This document shows, piece after piece, positions 7,940 through 16,691 of a stretch of DNA of 64,000 bases (positions are counted from its first letter, which is position 1; each line of letters starts with the position of its first letter). Under the pieces are notes generated by a model. The model was not told the origin of the DNA. It ran no database searches and saw only the letters and a program-made list of their open reading frames with translations. Origin of the DNA: Alistipes sp. (GTDB lineage: Bacteria; Bacteroidota; Bacteroidia; Bacteroidales; Rikenellaceae); contig JAGAOZ010000006.1 in NCBI GenBank assembly GCA_017623505.1, forward strand, positions 1 through 64,000. Reading direction: 5' to 3'. The position numbers were made by a program, and so were the translations under genes.

Positions 7940-8004
7940 CTCCAAAGCTTAAAAAATAATTTTATACAGCTATAAAAAAGCCTTATAACTCTATGTTTGC
8001 GGAT

Positions 8005-8030
8005 AAAAAAAGAGGCAATAAATGCCTCTT
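8005..8030 (-). terminator. Terminator after the small secreted protein gene
   Basis: AAGAGGCA (8010-8017) and TGCCTCTT (8023-8030) form a hairpin with a 5-base loop. Read on the minus strand it is followed by a T-rich tail (8005-8010). Confidence 0.75.
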
Positions 8031-8054
8031 TTGTTGTTGATACCAGATAGTTTT

Positions 8055-8432
8055 TTACATCAAGCCGAACTCTGTAGCCTTCCTTACGGTTACCTCCTGG
8101 TACTTTGTTGCAACCTGCACAACTTCTGCCTGAATCAAAGCCTGATCCTCTGGTGAGAGTGACTGCATAGCCTTCTGTATTGCTGCGCCATTCTTTGTCT
8201 GGAAATTATTAATCTCTGCGGTGCAAGCGTTCATTACCTGCTCAAGCTCTTCAGCGTTCTTTGTTGCTTCGATTTTTGCAGTCTGCGACTTCATCATGTC
8301 GATAAACTGTCTGATAACTTTAGTGTCCTGAGTGGCAGTTACTGCTACATTGTCGGTTGTTGTGTTGTCATTAGCCATAGCATAGCTGTTTACAGCGAAC
8401 AGCGCACATGCAATTAAAAGAATCTTTTTCAT
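8055..8432 (-). CDS. Small secreted protein of unknown function
   Basis: I do not recognise this 125-residue protein. The ATG at 8432 gives a signal peptide (MKKILLIACALFAVNSYAMA, cleavage near residue 20); a longer frame to 8492 would start inside the promoter. The mature part is about 105 residues, helical in composition, rich in Gln, Ala, Glu and Thr, without cysteines or membrane spans. A periplasmic location is likely. It has its own promoter and terminator, so it is a single-gene unit. Confidence 0.8.
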   Translation of the reverse strand: MKKILLIACALFAVNSYAMANDNTTTDNVAVTATQDTKVIRQFIDMMKSQTAKIEATKNAEELEQVMNACTAEINNFQTKNGAAIQKAMQSLSPEDQALIQAEVVQVATKYQEVTVRKATEFGLM

Positions 8433-8463
8433 AATACTAATTGAATAAGGGTTAAATGTTACA

Positions 8464-8493
8464 CAAATGTACAGTCTTTTTTTATAAATCAAA
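8464..8493 (-). promoter_or_regulatory. Promoter of the small secreted protein gene
   Basis: On the minus strand TTTG (8490-8493), 18 bp, then TACATTTG (8464-8471) matches the full Bacteroidetes consensus. The leader to the ATG at 8432 is about 25 bases. Confidence 0.7.
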
Positions 8494-8577
8494 TGTGTTT
8501 GTGTTGTCTTTTAACAAATACTACGATGATTTTGGATAAAACTCTGTGATATTACCATTTTTTAATATAAAATTTAG

Positions 8578-8585
8578 TACTTTTG
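8578..8585 (+). promoter_or_regulatory. Promoter -7 box upstream of ettA
   Basis: TACTTTTG matches TAnnTTTG and would start transcription near 8592, about 27 bases before the ATG at 8619. An in-frame start at 8583 overlaps this box and is therefore rejected. Confidence 0.55.
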
Positions 8586-8618
8586 CACATTATTGAGAAT
8601 AATATAAACAAAGTATAT

Positions 8619-10298
8619 ATGGCAGACGAGAAGATTATTTTTTCGATGGTGGGTGTTTCTAAAACTTTCACCAACCAAAAGAAGGTGCTCAACAATATCT
8701 ACCTTTCATTCTTCTATGGTGCTAAGATTGGTATCATTGGTTTGAATGGTTCGGGTAAGTCTACCCTGATGAAGATTATTGCCGGCATCGACAAGAACTT
8801 CCAGGGCGAGGTTGTTTTCTCTCCTGGTTACTCTGTTGGCTACCTTGAGCAGGAGCCTCAGCTGGATGACACGAAGACCGTCAAGGAGGTTGTCGAGGAG
8901 GGCTGTGCTTCGACGGTAGCTCTGTTGAAGGAGTACGAGGATATTAATATGAAGCTTTGCGAGCCTCTTTCGGACGATGAGATGAATCGTTTGATTGAGC
9001 GTCAGGGTGAGCTCTACGAGCAGATTGACCACGTGAACGGCTGGGAGTTGGATAGCGTTTTGGAGCGTGCTATGGATGCTCTGCGTTGCCCCGATGCCGA
9101 CCAAAGCGTTAAGGTTCTCTCGGGAGGTGAGCGTCGTCGTGTAGCTCTTTGTCGTCTGTTATTGCAGCAGCCCGATGTGCTGTTGTTGGATGAGCCTACC
9201 AACCACCTCGACGCCGAGAGTATTGATTGGTTGGAGCAGCACCTTCAGCAATATAAGGGTACGGTTATCGCCGTTACCCACGACCGTTACTTCCTCGATA
9301 ACGTAGCGGGCTGGATTTTGGAGTTGGACCGAGGCGAGGGTATCCCTTGGAAGGGCAACTACTCTGGTTGGCTTGACCAGAAGACCAAGCGTCTGGCTAT
9401 GGAGGAGAAGCAGGAGTCAAAGCGTCGCAAGACTTTGGAGCGAGAGCTTGAGTGGGTACGTATGTCGCCTTCGGGCCGTCGTGCCAAGAGTAAGGCTCGT
9501 CTGTCGGCTTATGATAAGATGCTTAACGAGGATACCAAGCAGAAGGAGGAGAAGCTCGAGATATTTATCCCTAACGGACCACGTCTGGGAGATGTTGTTA
9601 TCGAGGCTAACGACGTGTCAAAGGCCTTTGGTGACCGCGTATTGTACGAGGGGCTCAACTTCTCATTGCCACCGGCAGGTATTGTGGGTGTCATCGGTCC
9701 TAACGGAACAGGTAAGACTACCCTTTTCCGTATGATTATGGGCTTGGAGGAGCCTACCTCGGGTACTTTCACTGTCGGTCAGACCGTTAAGTTGGCTTAT
9801 GTAGACCAGCAGCACAAGTCTATCGACCCCGAGAAGACCGTCTATGAGGTTATCTCGCAGAATAGCGACCTTATCACTTTGGGCAACCGTCAAATCCCGT
9901 CGCGTGCCTACGTCGCTCGCTTCAACTTCAGCGGTGCCGACCAGGAGAAGAAGTGCGGTATGTTGTCGGGTGGTGAGCGTAACCGCCTGCATTTGGCTTT
10001 GGCACTCAAGGAGGAGGGCAATGTGCTCCTGTTGGATGAGCCTACCAACGATATCGATGTTAACACCCTTCGTGCGTTGGAGGAGGGTCTGGAGAACTTC
10101 GCAGGCTGTGCTGTTGTTATCTCGCACGACCGTTGGTTCCTGGACCGTATCGCAACCCATATCCTCTCATTCGAGGGCGACTCACGCGTAGTATTCTACG
10201 AGGGCTCATATTCGGAGTACGAGGAGTGGAAGAGGCTCCAGGGCGAGGATACTACCCCTAAGCGTGTTAAGTATCGTAAACTTACTGAGAACGAATAA
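8619..10298 (+). CDS. ettA: ABC-F protein EttA, energy-dependent translational throttle
   Basis: A 559-residue soluble protein with two ATP-binding cassettes and no membrane domain. Cassette 1 has GLNGSGKST (about 45), LSGGERRRVAL and LLLDEPTNHLD; cassette 2 has GPNGTGKTT, LSGGERNRLHL and LLLDEPTNDID. The linker between them (about 245-320) is the charged helical tRNA-interaction region. The length and the MADEKIIFSM start match EttA, which binds the ribosomal E site and gates the first elongation step according to the ATP/ADP level. One base separates its stop from the next small ORF, and hisS follows, so the three are likely co-transcribed. Confidence 0.93.
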   Translation: MADEKIIFSMVGVSKTFTNQKKVLNNIYLSFFYGAKIGIIGLNGSGKSTLMKIIAGIDKNFQGEVVFSPGYSVGYLEQEPQLDDTKTVKEVVEEGCASTVALLKEYEDINMKLCEPLSDDEMNRLIERQGELYEQIDHVNGWELDSVLERAMDALRCPDADQSVKVLSGGERRRVALCRLLLQQPDVLLLDEPTNHLDAESIDWLEQHLQQYKGTVIAVTHDRYFLDNVAGWILELDRGEGIPWKGNYSGWLDQKTKRLAMEEKQESKRRKTLERELEWVRMSPSGRRAKSKARLSAYDKMLNEDTKQKEEKLEIFIPNGPRLGDVVIEANDVSKAFGDRVLYEGLNFSLPPAGIVGVIGPNGTGKTTLFRMIMGLEEPTSGTFTVGQTVKLAYVDQQHKSIDPEKTVYEVISQNSDLITLGNRQIPSRAYVARFNFSGADQEKKCGMLSGGERNRLHLALALKEEGNVLLLDEPTNDIDVNTLRALEEGLENFAGCAVVISHDRWFLDRIATHILSFEGDSRVVFYEGSYSEYEEWKRLQGEDTTPKRVKYRKLTENE

Positions 10299-10299
10299 T

Positions 10300-10407
10300 A
10301 TGAATAACTCGGATTTTAGAGAAACAGTAGGAACGCTAATATATGGTTTATGCATTCTTGCGTTAATTGCATTTTTTATTTGGATTGACTTTTTTGCAGA
10401 AAGATAA
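10300..10407 (+). CDS. 35-residue single-span membrane mini-protein
   Basis: An ATG one base after the ettA stop opens a 35-codon frame ending at a TAA 6 bases before hisS. The product begins with polar MNNSDFRETVG, followed by one hydrophobic helix of about 20 residues (LIYGLCILALIAFFIWIDFF), and ends AER. Tight packing between two translated genes and a clean membrane helix suggest it is real. I do not recognise a family. It could be a small inner-membrane peptide. Translation cannot be proven from the sequence. Confidence 0.55.
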   Translation: MNNSDFRETVGTLIYGLCILALIAFFIWIDFFAER

Positions 10408-10413
10408 AATAAT

Positions 10414-11757
10414 ATGGCACAGAAACCATCTATTCCAAAGGGTACACGCGACTTCTCACCATCGGAGATGATGCGTCGTACATACATTTTTGAGACTATC
10501 AAGCGTGTCTTCCGCACCTATGGCTTTGCACCGTTAGAGACTCCCGCTATGGAGAATCTCTCTACCCTGCTCGGTAAGTATGGCGACGAGGGCGACAAGC
10601 TCCTTTTTAAGATACTCAATTCGGGCGACTATGCTGCCAATCTTTCCGATGAGCAGGTGCGTAACGCCTCGAAGATTTGCGAGAAGGGCTTGCGTTACGA
10701 TTTGACCGTACCTTTCGCCCGCTATGTCGTGCAGCACCAGGGCGAGATAGCTTTCCCTTTCAAGCGTTATCAGATTCAGCCAGTGTGGCGTGCTGACCGC
10801 CCACAGAAGGGACGCTATCGTGAGTTCTATCAGTGCGATGTCGATGTCATTGGCTCTCGCTCTCTGCTGAATGAGGTTGAGCTCGTGGAGATTGTTGAGC
10901 GTGTATTCTCGGCTCTGAAGATTAATGTTACGCTGAAGATGAACAACCGTAAGATTCTCTTTGGTATCGCCGAGGCTATCGGACACGCCGATAAGATGAT
11001 TGACATTACGGTGGCTATCGACAAGTTGGAGAAGATTGGCTTGGATAACGTGAAGGCTGAGCTTTTGGAGCGCGGTTTGGACGAGGTTGCTGTTGCCAAA
11101 CTCCAACCAATCCTTGAGCTGAGTGGCACTAACTCGCAGAAGTTGGATAAGTTGCAGGAGGTTATTGCTGTGTCGGAGGTAGGCTTAAAGGGTATCGCCG
11201 AGATGCGTGAGATTTTCGGCTATGTCGAGCAGTTAGGCATTAAGCTCGATGTTGAACTCGACCTTTCGCTGGCTCGTGGCTTGAACTACTATACAGGTGC
11301 TATCTTCGAGGTTAAGGCTAACGATTTCGCTATCGGCTCTATCTGCGGTGGTGGTCGTTATGATGACTTGACAGGTATCTTCGGCCTGCCTAATACTTCG
11401 GGTGTAGGTATCTCGTTTGGTGCTGACCGCATCTACGATGTTATGGTCGGTCTGGAGCTCTTCCCCGAGGAGGTTAACTTCTCTACGAAGGTTATGTTCA
11501 TCAATCTGGGCGAGGCAGAGCAGTTGGCTTCCCTCTCTATCATCCGTCAGTTGCGTGATAAGGGCGTAGCGTCAGAGATATACCCTGAGGCTGCCAAGAT
11601 GAAGAAGCAGATGGAGTATGCCAACCGTCGTATGATTCCTTTTGTGGTTATCATTGGTGGCAACGAGCTTGCTGAGCAGAAAGCTACGATTAAGAATATG
11701 AAGACCGGCGAGCAGACTACCCTCCCATTTGGCGAGGTGTGTGATGCTCTGGCTTAA
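10414..11757 (+). CDS. hisS: Histidyl-tRNA synthetase
   Basis: A 447-residue class II aminoacyl-tRNA synthetase that charges tRNA-His. KGTRDFSP marks the N-terminus. Motif 2 includes [25 protein letters not shown] (20 residues or fewer of its core: [13 protein letters not shown]). The histidine-specific motifs are [15 protein letters not shown] and [12 protein letters not shown], and motif 3 is [11 protein letters not shown]. The C-terminal anticodon-binding domain occupies about 350-447. It is the third gene of the ettA unit and is followed 12 bases later by the S41 protease. Confidence 0.96.
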   Translation: MAQKPSIPKGTRDFSPSEMMRRTYIFETIKRVFRTYGFAPLETPAMENLSTLLGKYGDEGDKLLFKILNSGDYAANLSDEQVRNASKICEKGLRYDLTVPFARYVVQHQGEIAFPFKRYQIQPVWRADRPQKGRYREFYQCDVDVIGSRSLLNEVELVEIVERVFSALKINVTLKMNNRKILFGIAEAIGHADKMIDITVAIDKLEKIGLDNVKAELLERGLDEVAVAKLQPILELSGTNSQKLDKLQEVIAVSEVGLKGIAEMREIFGYVEQLGIKLDVELDLSLARGLNYYTGAIFEVKANDFAIGSICGGGRYDDLTGIFGLPNTSGVGISFGADRIYDVMVGLELFPEEVNFSTKVMFINLGEAEQLASLSIIRQLRDKGVASEIYPEAAKMKKQMEYANRRMIPFVVIIGGNELAEQKATIKNMKTGEQTTLPFGEVCDALA

Positions 11758-11769
11758 TATATTGGATGT

Positions 11770-13359
11770 ATGCGTTTGGGTCGTGTCTTTACTTGCTTGA
11801 TTGTCTTTGTTGTTGCGCTTTTTTGCACAATAGACTCTCAAGCTCAAGACACAAGTAACTCCAAACGTGCTATGCGTAAATTATCCAAGTTTCTTCGTCA
11901 CTTAGAGAAAAACTATGTCGATGAAGTAGACTTGGATAATTATGTTGATATAGCCATCGAGTCTATCGTCTCGGAGTTGGACCCCTTCTCTGAGTATATG
12001 TCTAAGGAGAAAACCAAAAAATTCCGCGATTTTTTCAATAATAAATCAGCTTCGATAGGTGTCGGATATATGATTGTTCGGGATACGGTTGTTGTCGTGC
12101 GTGTCTTGGATGATTCTCCGGCTTTTCGTGCCGGTGTTAGGGGTGGTGACCGTATCGTGGCTGTCGATGGTAAAAATATCGTTGGTGCAGATAGGAAGAG
12201 CATCATCGAGCAGTTGAGCGGTGCTGTCGGAGAGAGTGTTAGCTTGGATATTTATCGCCGTAAAGATTCCGAGAGATTAACTCTGAAGCTGAACTATGAC
12301 ATCATCCCAACCCCGACAGTCTATTCTTATAGAGTCAATGAGAGTGTTGGATATATCCAAATAAGCAACTTTACAAAAAATACTACCAAAGAGTTTTATG
12401 CCGCTTTGGAAGAGTTGTCAGGCGTGGAGTCGCTTATTCTTGACATCTGCAACAATACGGGCGGAGATTTTATGACAACAATCAACATTGCGAGTGCCTT
12501 TTTGCCCAACGATGCTTTAATCTGCTATGCTGAGGGGCAGAATAGATCGCGCCATAACTATTATTCAAAGTCCTCTGCTGCGAAGTTTGATGGCAACCTT
12601 GTGGTTATGATAAACGAACACTCTGCCTCGGCGAGTGAGATTCTTGCTGGTGCGCTGCAAGATTGGGATCGCGCATTGGTTGTTGGTCGGCGCAGTTTAG
12701 GAAAAGGTCTGGGACAACAATTCTTCAACTTTGATGATGGCTCGTCTGTAAAGCTCTCTGTTGCAAACTTTTATACTCCGTCGGGACGCCGTATTCAGCG
12801 TCAATATGAGATGGGTAATAAAGATGGTTTTTATCAATCGTATAAGGAGTCTGATTCAAGCCTTTACGATGCTTCTATCTATCAAACCCACAAATCACTA
12901 ATTGCAGGACGTACACTCTATTCCGGAAATGGTATAACTCCCGATATTTTCATTGAAGACGACTCTTTGATTCGTTTTACGGGTGAAATTGCTGATATGT
13001 TGGAGCTATGCAGTAGTGATTTTGTGGTCTATTATCTTGATAAATACTCCTACGAACGCCCTGCGGCATTTCCAACGTGTCTGAGTTTTGTCGCTAATGT
13101 GCAAATCAGTGAAGAGGATATTGAGCAATTTATAAATATAGTATCAGAGAGGGCTCCTCAGTTTGATGTTTCTACGATAAGTGACGAGGATTGGGATAAA
13201 ATCTTTGCATTCTTGATTAGCAACATCTCTTGGCAGCTCTACCCTACGGTTGAGTTCCGCCAAGCCGACAATCAGCTGTATAACGCTATTTACAAGGCTG
13301 CCGTTTCTGTCGTTTCGGATTGGGATTCTTATTCTTATCGGCTTCAACCGGCTAAGTAG
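11770..13359 (+). CDS. S41 C-terminal processing peptidase
   Basis: A 529-residue secreted or periplasmic serine protease. A signal peptide (MRLGRVFTCLIVFVVALFC, cleavage near 27 after SQAQ) precedes an N-terminal helical region (KNYVDEVD), a PDZ domain (about 95-180; RAGVRGGDRIVAVDG) and the S41 core. The catalytic pair is Ser287 in HSASASEI and Lys312 in RSLGKGLG, 25 residues apart as in CtpA-type enzymes. These proteases trim or degrade envelope proteins after recognising C-terminal tails. It starts 12 bases after hisS and is probably co-transcribed with it. Substrates are unknown. Confidence 0.92.
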   Translation: MRLGRVFTCLIVFVVALFCTIDSQAQDTSNSKRAMRKLSKFLRHLEKNYVDEVDLDNYVDIAIESIVSELDPFSEYMSKEKTKKFRDFFNNKSASIGVGYMIVRDTVVVVRVLDDSPAFRAGVRGGDRIVAVDGKNIVGADRKSIIEQLSGAVGESVSLDIYRRKDSERLTLKLNYDIIPTPTVYSYRVNESVGYIQISNFTKNTTKEFYAALEELSGVESLILDICNNTGGDFMTTINIASAFLPNDALICYAEGQNRSRHNYYSKSSAAKFDGNLVVMINEHSASASEILAGALQDWDRALVVGRRSLGKGLGQQFFNFDDGSSVKLSVANFYTPSGRRIQRQYEMGNKDGFYQSYKESDSSLYDASIYQTHKSLIAGRTLYSGNGITPDIFIEDDSLIRFTGEIADMLELCSSDFVVYYLDKYSYERPAAFPTCLSFVANVQISEEDIEQFINIVSERAPQFDVSTISDEDWDKIFAFLISNISWQLYPTVEFRQADNQLYNAIYKAAVSVVSDWDSYSYRLQPAK

Positions 13360-13532
13360 GCTCATGTGTCAAAACAGACATCTCTTGTATTGTTAAATAA
13401 GCCTTGTACTTATCTCTACACTCAAATTTATGTTGAATCTATTAGTCATTTTGGGATTTATACAAAATGATAATCAATTATATGTTTTAATGTTTTAGCT
13501 CTTCGATTGGAACTTTTGGAGATTTTTTTATA

Positions 13533-13540
13533 TAATTTTG
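13533..13540 (+). promoter_or_regulatory. Promoter -7 box upstream of the Pur-like gene
   Basis: TAATTTTG fits TAnnTTTG and lies 25 bases before the ATG at 13565. The rest of the 205-base gap after the S41 gene shows no ORF or strong hairpin. Confidence 0.5.
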
Positions 13541-13564
13541 GGATGAATTACTAAACAAAACAAA

Positions 13565-13843
13565 ATGAATCAGGACGTTTTATCCCAAATTGATGTTGCA
13601 GATGGCTATGGCGAGTCTTTGTATACAAGGGTTGTAAAAGCGGGCCACCGTACCTACTTTATAGACCTTAAGGCGACTCGTTCAAAGGATTATTTTATCA
13701 GTCTTACCGAGCTTCGCAAGAAGAATACTCCCAACGGGGTTGTTACCGAGCGAAATAAAGTCTTTATCTTTAACGAAGATATTGAGAAAATATCAGAGAG
13801 TTTGAACGATGTAATTGCTAAGATTGCAGAGTTCTCAAAGTAA
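13565..13843 (+). CDS. DUF3276 / Pur-type nucleic acid-binding protein
   Basis: A 92-residue protein of the bacterial PUR-alpha-like (DUF3276) family common in Bacteroidetes and spirochaetes. The single PUR repeat contains the alternating strand pattern around GHRTYFIDLKATRSKDYFIS, followed by a conserved ITEL-like helix (LTELRKK) and a C-terminal helix (about 70-92). Relatives bind single-stranded DNA or RNA; in Borrelia one regulates mRNA. It lies between its own promoter and a weak hairpin, 56 bases upstream of mnmA. The target here is unknown. Confidence 0.85.
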   Translation: MNQDVLSQIDVADGYGESLYTRVVKAGHRTYFIDLKATRSKDYFISLTELRKKNTPNGVVTERNKVFIFNEDIEKISESLNDVIAKIAEFSK

Positions 13844-13847
13844 AGGA

Positions 13848-13872
13848 GTCCCCTATAAATTAGGGACATTTC
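13848..13872 (+). terminator. Weak hairpin between the Pur-like gene and mnmA
   Basis: GTCCC (13848-13852) and GGGAC (13863-13867) form a short stem with a 10-base AT-rich loop, followed by ATTTCC. It may cause partial termination. The short stem and poor T-tract leave this uncertain. Confidence 0.4.
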
Positions 13873-13899
13873 CTAAATATAAAGGTGTGAGAGTGAGTG

Positions 13900-14919
13900 A
13901 TGAGAGAGAGGGTTTTGTTAGGTTTTAGCGGAGGTATAGATAGCCGAACAGCCGTTGCGTTGTTGCAAGCTGACGGTTTTGATGTTGAAACTCTGACCTT
14001 AGATATGGTCGGAGATGCAAATCTGTTGGCTCAGGCTCGTCGTGTTGCCTCAGAGCTGGGCGTCACGCACCACATCAAAGATGTTCAAGTCGATTTCTCG
14101 TCTAATATTATAGACTATTTTGTCGGGAGTTACCTGTCGGGATTAACCCCCGCGCCTTGTACTATGTGTAATCCGCTTATTAAGTGGAAACACCTTGTTT
14201 CTGTTGCCGACTCCTTGGCTATTCATCACATAGCTACGGGCCATTATTTCAGGGTCGAGTCATATAACAACAAATTATATGTAGCCAAAGCTGACGATAG
14301 CTCGAAAGACCAGTCTTATTATCTGTGGGGATTGTCTTCGGATGTTCTATCCCGTGCCTTAACCCCGATGAGTAATATCATAAAGGCCGATGTAAAACAA
14401 CATATCTCAGATAAACGAGAAAGTATGGGCGTCTGCTTCTTAAGAGGCGCACTATATCGTGATTTTATCACAAAATACTGCCCTGAAGCTTGTGTAGAGG
14501 GTGATATTGTTGATTCTGATGGTAATCTCGTGGGCAAGCACGACGGTATAGCCTTTTATACCATAGGTCAAAAGCGAGGCTACCAATGTACTGTGCCGGG
14601 TGCTGTTGTTACGGGTATTGACGCTCACTCTAATCGTCTTGTTGTTGGCACTAACGATGACCTTTATAAGCATAATTTGATTATTCATCAGTGCAATATT
14701 GTCGATTGCGAGGAGTTGCTCGATGCGGATGACATTCGTGTTGTAGTGCGAGGTATTGGACGCAATCCGGAGGGCTTCGCTCGGCATATCACTCCGACAG
14801 CCGATGGGTATCATATCGAACTTGAATACCCTGCTTGGGCTGTCGCTTTGGGGCAGCCGGTTGTTTTATATCGTGATAATCGTGTTCTTGGTGGGGGTAT
14901 TATTAAGGCCTGTTATTGA
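13900..14919 (+). CDS. mnmA: tRNA-specific 2-thiouridylase MnmA
   Basis: A 339-residue enzyme that installs sulfur at C2 of the wobble uridine of tRNA-Lys, -Glu and -Gln. The ATP pyrophosphatase P-loop is FSGGIDS (9-15). The two catalytic cysteines are C87 in APCTMCNP and C179 in GVCFLRG. HHIATGHY and DQSYYLWGL are further family motifs, and the C-terminal beta-barrel ends near GGGIIKACY. A GTG three bases upstream (13897) is an equally possible start. It is slightly shorter than E. coli MnmA (about 368). A second MnmA-like paralogue is common in Bacteroides genomes, so which copy this is cannot be told. Confidence 0.92.
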   Translation: MRERVLLGFSGGIDSRTAVALLQADGFDVETLTLDMVGDANLLAQARRVASELGVTHHIKDVQVDFSSNIIDYFVGSYLSGLTPAPCTMCNPLIKWKHLVSVADSLAIHHIATGHYFRVESYNNKLYVAKADDSSKDQSYYLWGLSSDVLSRALTPMSNIIKADVKQHISDKRESMGVCFLRGALYRDFITKYCPEACVEGDIVDSDGNLVGKHDGIAFYTIGQKRGYQCTVPGAVVTGIDAHSNRLVVGTNDDLYKHNLIIHQCNIVDCEELLDADDIRVVVRGIGRNPEGFARHITPTADGYHIELEYPAWAVALGQPVVLYRDNRVLGGGIIKACY

Positions 14920-14937
14920 TTTTATCAATAAAATCTC

Positions 14938-14945
14938 TACCTTTG
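14938..14945 (+). promoter_or_regulatory. Promoter -7 box upstream of the YqaA-like gene
   Basis: TACCTTTG matches TAnnTTTG and lies 18 bases before the ATG at 14964, giving a very short leader. It also excludes the longer in-frame start at 14916. Confidence 0.55.
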
Positions 14946-14963
14946 CCCTATATTTATTCTGTT

Positions 14964-15572
14964 ATGAAGTGGTTTAAAGATTTATATAATTGGATGCTCT
15001 CGTGGGGTGATTCTCGCTGGGGCGGCACTGCGCTATTCTGTTTCGCCTTTGCTGAAGCAAGTTTTTTCCCTATCCCACCTGATGTACTGCTCATAGCTCT
15101 CTGCTTGGGAGCTCTGGCAAAGTCATTCCGCTATGCAACCATCTGTCTTGCAGGCTCGGTGTTGGGAGCACTTGCAGGCTATGCTATCGGCTTCTTCTTG
15201 TGGCAAGATACCGCCGGAGAGCCTACGGGCCTGGCCAATTTCTTCTTCGACCATGTGTTTACACGTGAGGGTTTTGCCAACGTGGAGGCTCTGTATCAAG
15301 AATACGACTTTTGGATAGTTTTTACAGCGGGCTTTACTCCTCTGCCATTCAAACTCTTTACTATCTCGGGTGGTGTCTTTGAGATTAATCTGTTGATGTT
15401 TGTTGTCGCCTCTGTCGTTTCGCGAGGTTTGAGATTTTTCCTTATTGCTTGGCTTATTTGGCGATATGGTGCGCCTATTAAGGGCTTCATTGATAAGTAC
15501 TTCAATATCTTGGCGATACTGTTCACCGTCCTATTGATAGGCTCATTCTATTTGGTCTATAAATTTTTGTAG
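14964..15572 (+). CDS. YqaA/DedA-like (SNARE-associated domain) membrane protein
   Basis: A 202-residue inner-membrane protein. The start at 14964 (MKWFKDLYNWMLSWG) is preferred because a promoter box lies just upstream. Several hydrophobic segments surround the DedA-type core: FAEASFFPIPPDVLLIAL near residue 25, a G-rich helix (AGSVLGALAGYAIGFFLW) and FTAGFTPLPFKLFTISGG near 110. In the DedA superfamily these re-entrant F/PxP segments support lipid-carrier (undecaprenyl phosphate) or phospholipid flipping. YqaA members are less well known. Its stop codon overlaps the GTG that could begin aroE, so the two are co-transcribed. Confidence 0.85.
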   Translation: MKWFKDLYNWMLSWGDSRWGGTALFCFAFAEASFFPIPPDVLLIALCLGALAKSFRYATICLAGSVLGALAGYAIGFFLWQDTAGEPTGLANFFFDHVFTREGFANVEALYQEYDFWIVFTAGFTPLPFKLFTISGGVFEINLLMFVVASVVSRGLRFFLIAWLIWRYGAPIKGFIDKYFNILAILFTVLLIGSFYLVYKFL

Positions 15573-15574
15573 TG

Positions 15575-16315
15575 ATGCGCAAGTTCGGGCTTATAGGAAG
15601 AGTGTTATCACACTCCTTTTCGCAGCAATACTTTACCCAGAAGTTTAGCCGCGAGGGGCTCTCTGCGGAGTGTGAATACTCCTTATATGAGCTTGAAATG
15701 GTTGATTTATTGCCTGCATTGCTTAAGAATAACCCCGAATTGGTTGGCTTAAATGTTACAATTCCTTACAAAAAACAGGTCATTCCTTATCTTAACTCTC
15801 TCTCCGAAGAGGCTGCGCTTGTGGGTGCTGTCAATTGCATAAAGATAAATTCCGATGGCACACTTGTCGGTTATAATACCGATGTTGATGGCGTGCGTTT
15901 TTCGCTTGATAAATTGCTTGGAGATACTGCTGTCGCTTCTGCTTTGGTCTTAGGTTCAGGCGGTGCAGCTCAGGCGGTGTGTTATGTTCTGCGGGAACGC
16001 TCAATTGAGCCGTGTGTTGTCTCTCGTCAGGCAGGTAAGGGCGATATTTGTTACGAAGAACTAACGCAAGAGGTAATAGCATCTAATCGTCTAATTATCA
16101 ATGCAACGCCTGTCGGTACATTTCCTCATATCGACGAGTGCCCTGCTATTCCTTACGACCACATTACACCTTCACATTTTCTGTTTGATTTGGTCTACAA
16201 CCCCTCTCAGACGGAGTTCCTGCGCCGAGGATTGTCAAAGGGCGCACACACCCTTTCGGGTATAGATATGCTCTATGCCCAAGCAGATAAGGCGTGGGAT
16301 ATTTGGTGCAGATAG
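15575..16315 (+). CDS. aroE: Shikimate dehydrogenase
   Basis: A 246-residue enzyme of the aromatic amino acid pathway, reducing 3-dehydroshikimate to shikimate with NADPH. The shikimate site shows S-H-S near the N-terminus (LSHSFSQQYF), the catalytic Lys in NVTIPYKK and Asp in NTDVDG. The nucleotide fold has LGSGGAAQAV, then NATPVGTFP and VYNPSQTEFL. It is somewhat shorter than E. coli AroE (272). The ATG at 15575 is used; a GTG at 15572 overlaps the upstream stop. Its stop abuts the convergent DUF2007 gene with no spacer. Confidence 0.94.
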   Translation: MRKFGLIGRVLSHSFSQQYFTQKFSREGLSAECEYSLYELEMVDLLPALLKNNPELVGLNVTIPYKKQVIPYLNSLSEEAALVGAVNCIKINSDGTLVGYNTDVDGVRFSLDKLLGDTAVASALVLGSGGAAQAVCYVLRERSIEPCVVSRQAGKGDICYEELTQEVIASNRLIINATPVGTFPHIDECPAIPYDHITPSHFLFDLVYNPSQTEFLRRGLSKGAHTLSGIDMLYAQADKAWDIWCR

Positions 16316-16534
16316 CTATTCTGCCGAATAAGCTTTGAGAATCTCCTCTGCACGTGTTAAATCGCTACTCTCGACTATCAATTGTGCCGGCGCAAAACCG
16401 ACAGGATAGATGTTCGACATCAGTTCGTTGCGTATTGTGGCGTATATACCTGCGCCCTCCAAAATCGACCTATCCCATTCCGCATCGTTGATTGAGTCAT
16501 ACTCTCTTAAGACGATTAAATTCTCCTCTCTCAT
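16316..16534 (-). CDS. DUF2007 small protein
   Basis: A 72-residue protein with the DUF2007 pattern: an N-terminal strand (LIVLREYDSINDAEWDRSIL), GAGIYATIRNE in the middle and a C-terminal LIVESSDLTRAEEIL helix. The fold is a small ferredoxin-like alpha/beta unit, sometimes called a putative signal-transducing protein. No catalytic residues are evident. It is convergent with aroE, sharing no intergenic bases, and divergent from the serine hydrolase at 16692. The function is unknown. Confidence 0.8.
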   Translation of the reverse strand: MREENLIVLREYDSINDAEWDRSILEGAGIYATIRNELMSNIYPVGFAPAQLIVESSDLTRAEEILKAYSAE

Positions 16535-16619
16535 AGTCTCTTAGATTTAGTCTATAACAAATTTACTAATTTGTTAATAACTTGCAATTACTAAACCATA
16601 ATTTTTTGTTTTTTATGTC

Positions 16620-16627
16620 TATCTTTG
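16620..16627 (+). promoter_or_regulatory. Promoter -7 box upstream of the serine hydrolase
   Basis: TATCTTTG matches TAnnTTTG and gives a leader of about 58 bases to the ATG at 16692. The dnaE and trxA genes downstream may also depend on it. Confidence 0.5.
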
Positions 16628-16691
16628 TAGAGAGTAAAGAGCGCTTTACTCTTTTTTTAACTTTGATAATAGCTAAACACCAGATAGACAA

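Noticed and set aside
16571-16584. TTGTTAATAAC tract resembling half of a Rex operator
   Set aside because: Only one half is convincing, there is no TTAACAA partner at the right spacing, and AT-rich chance matches are frequent here.
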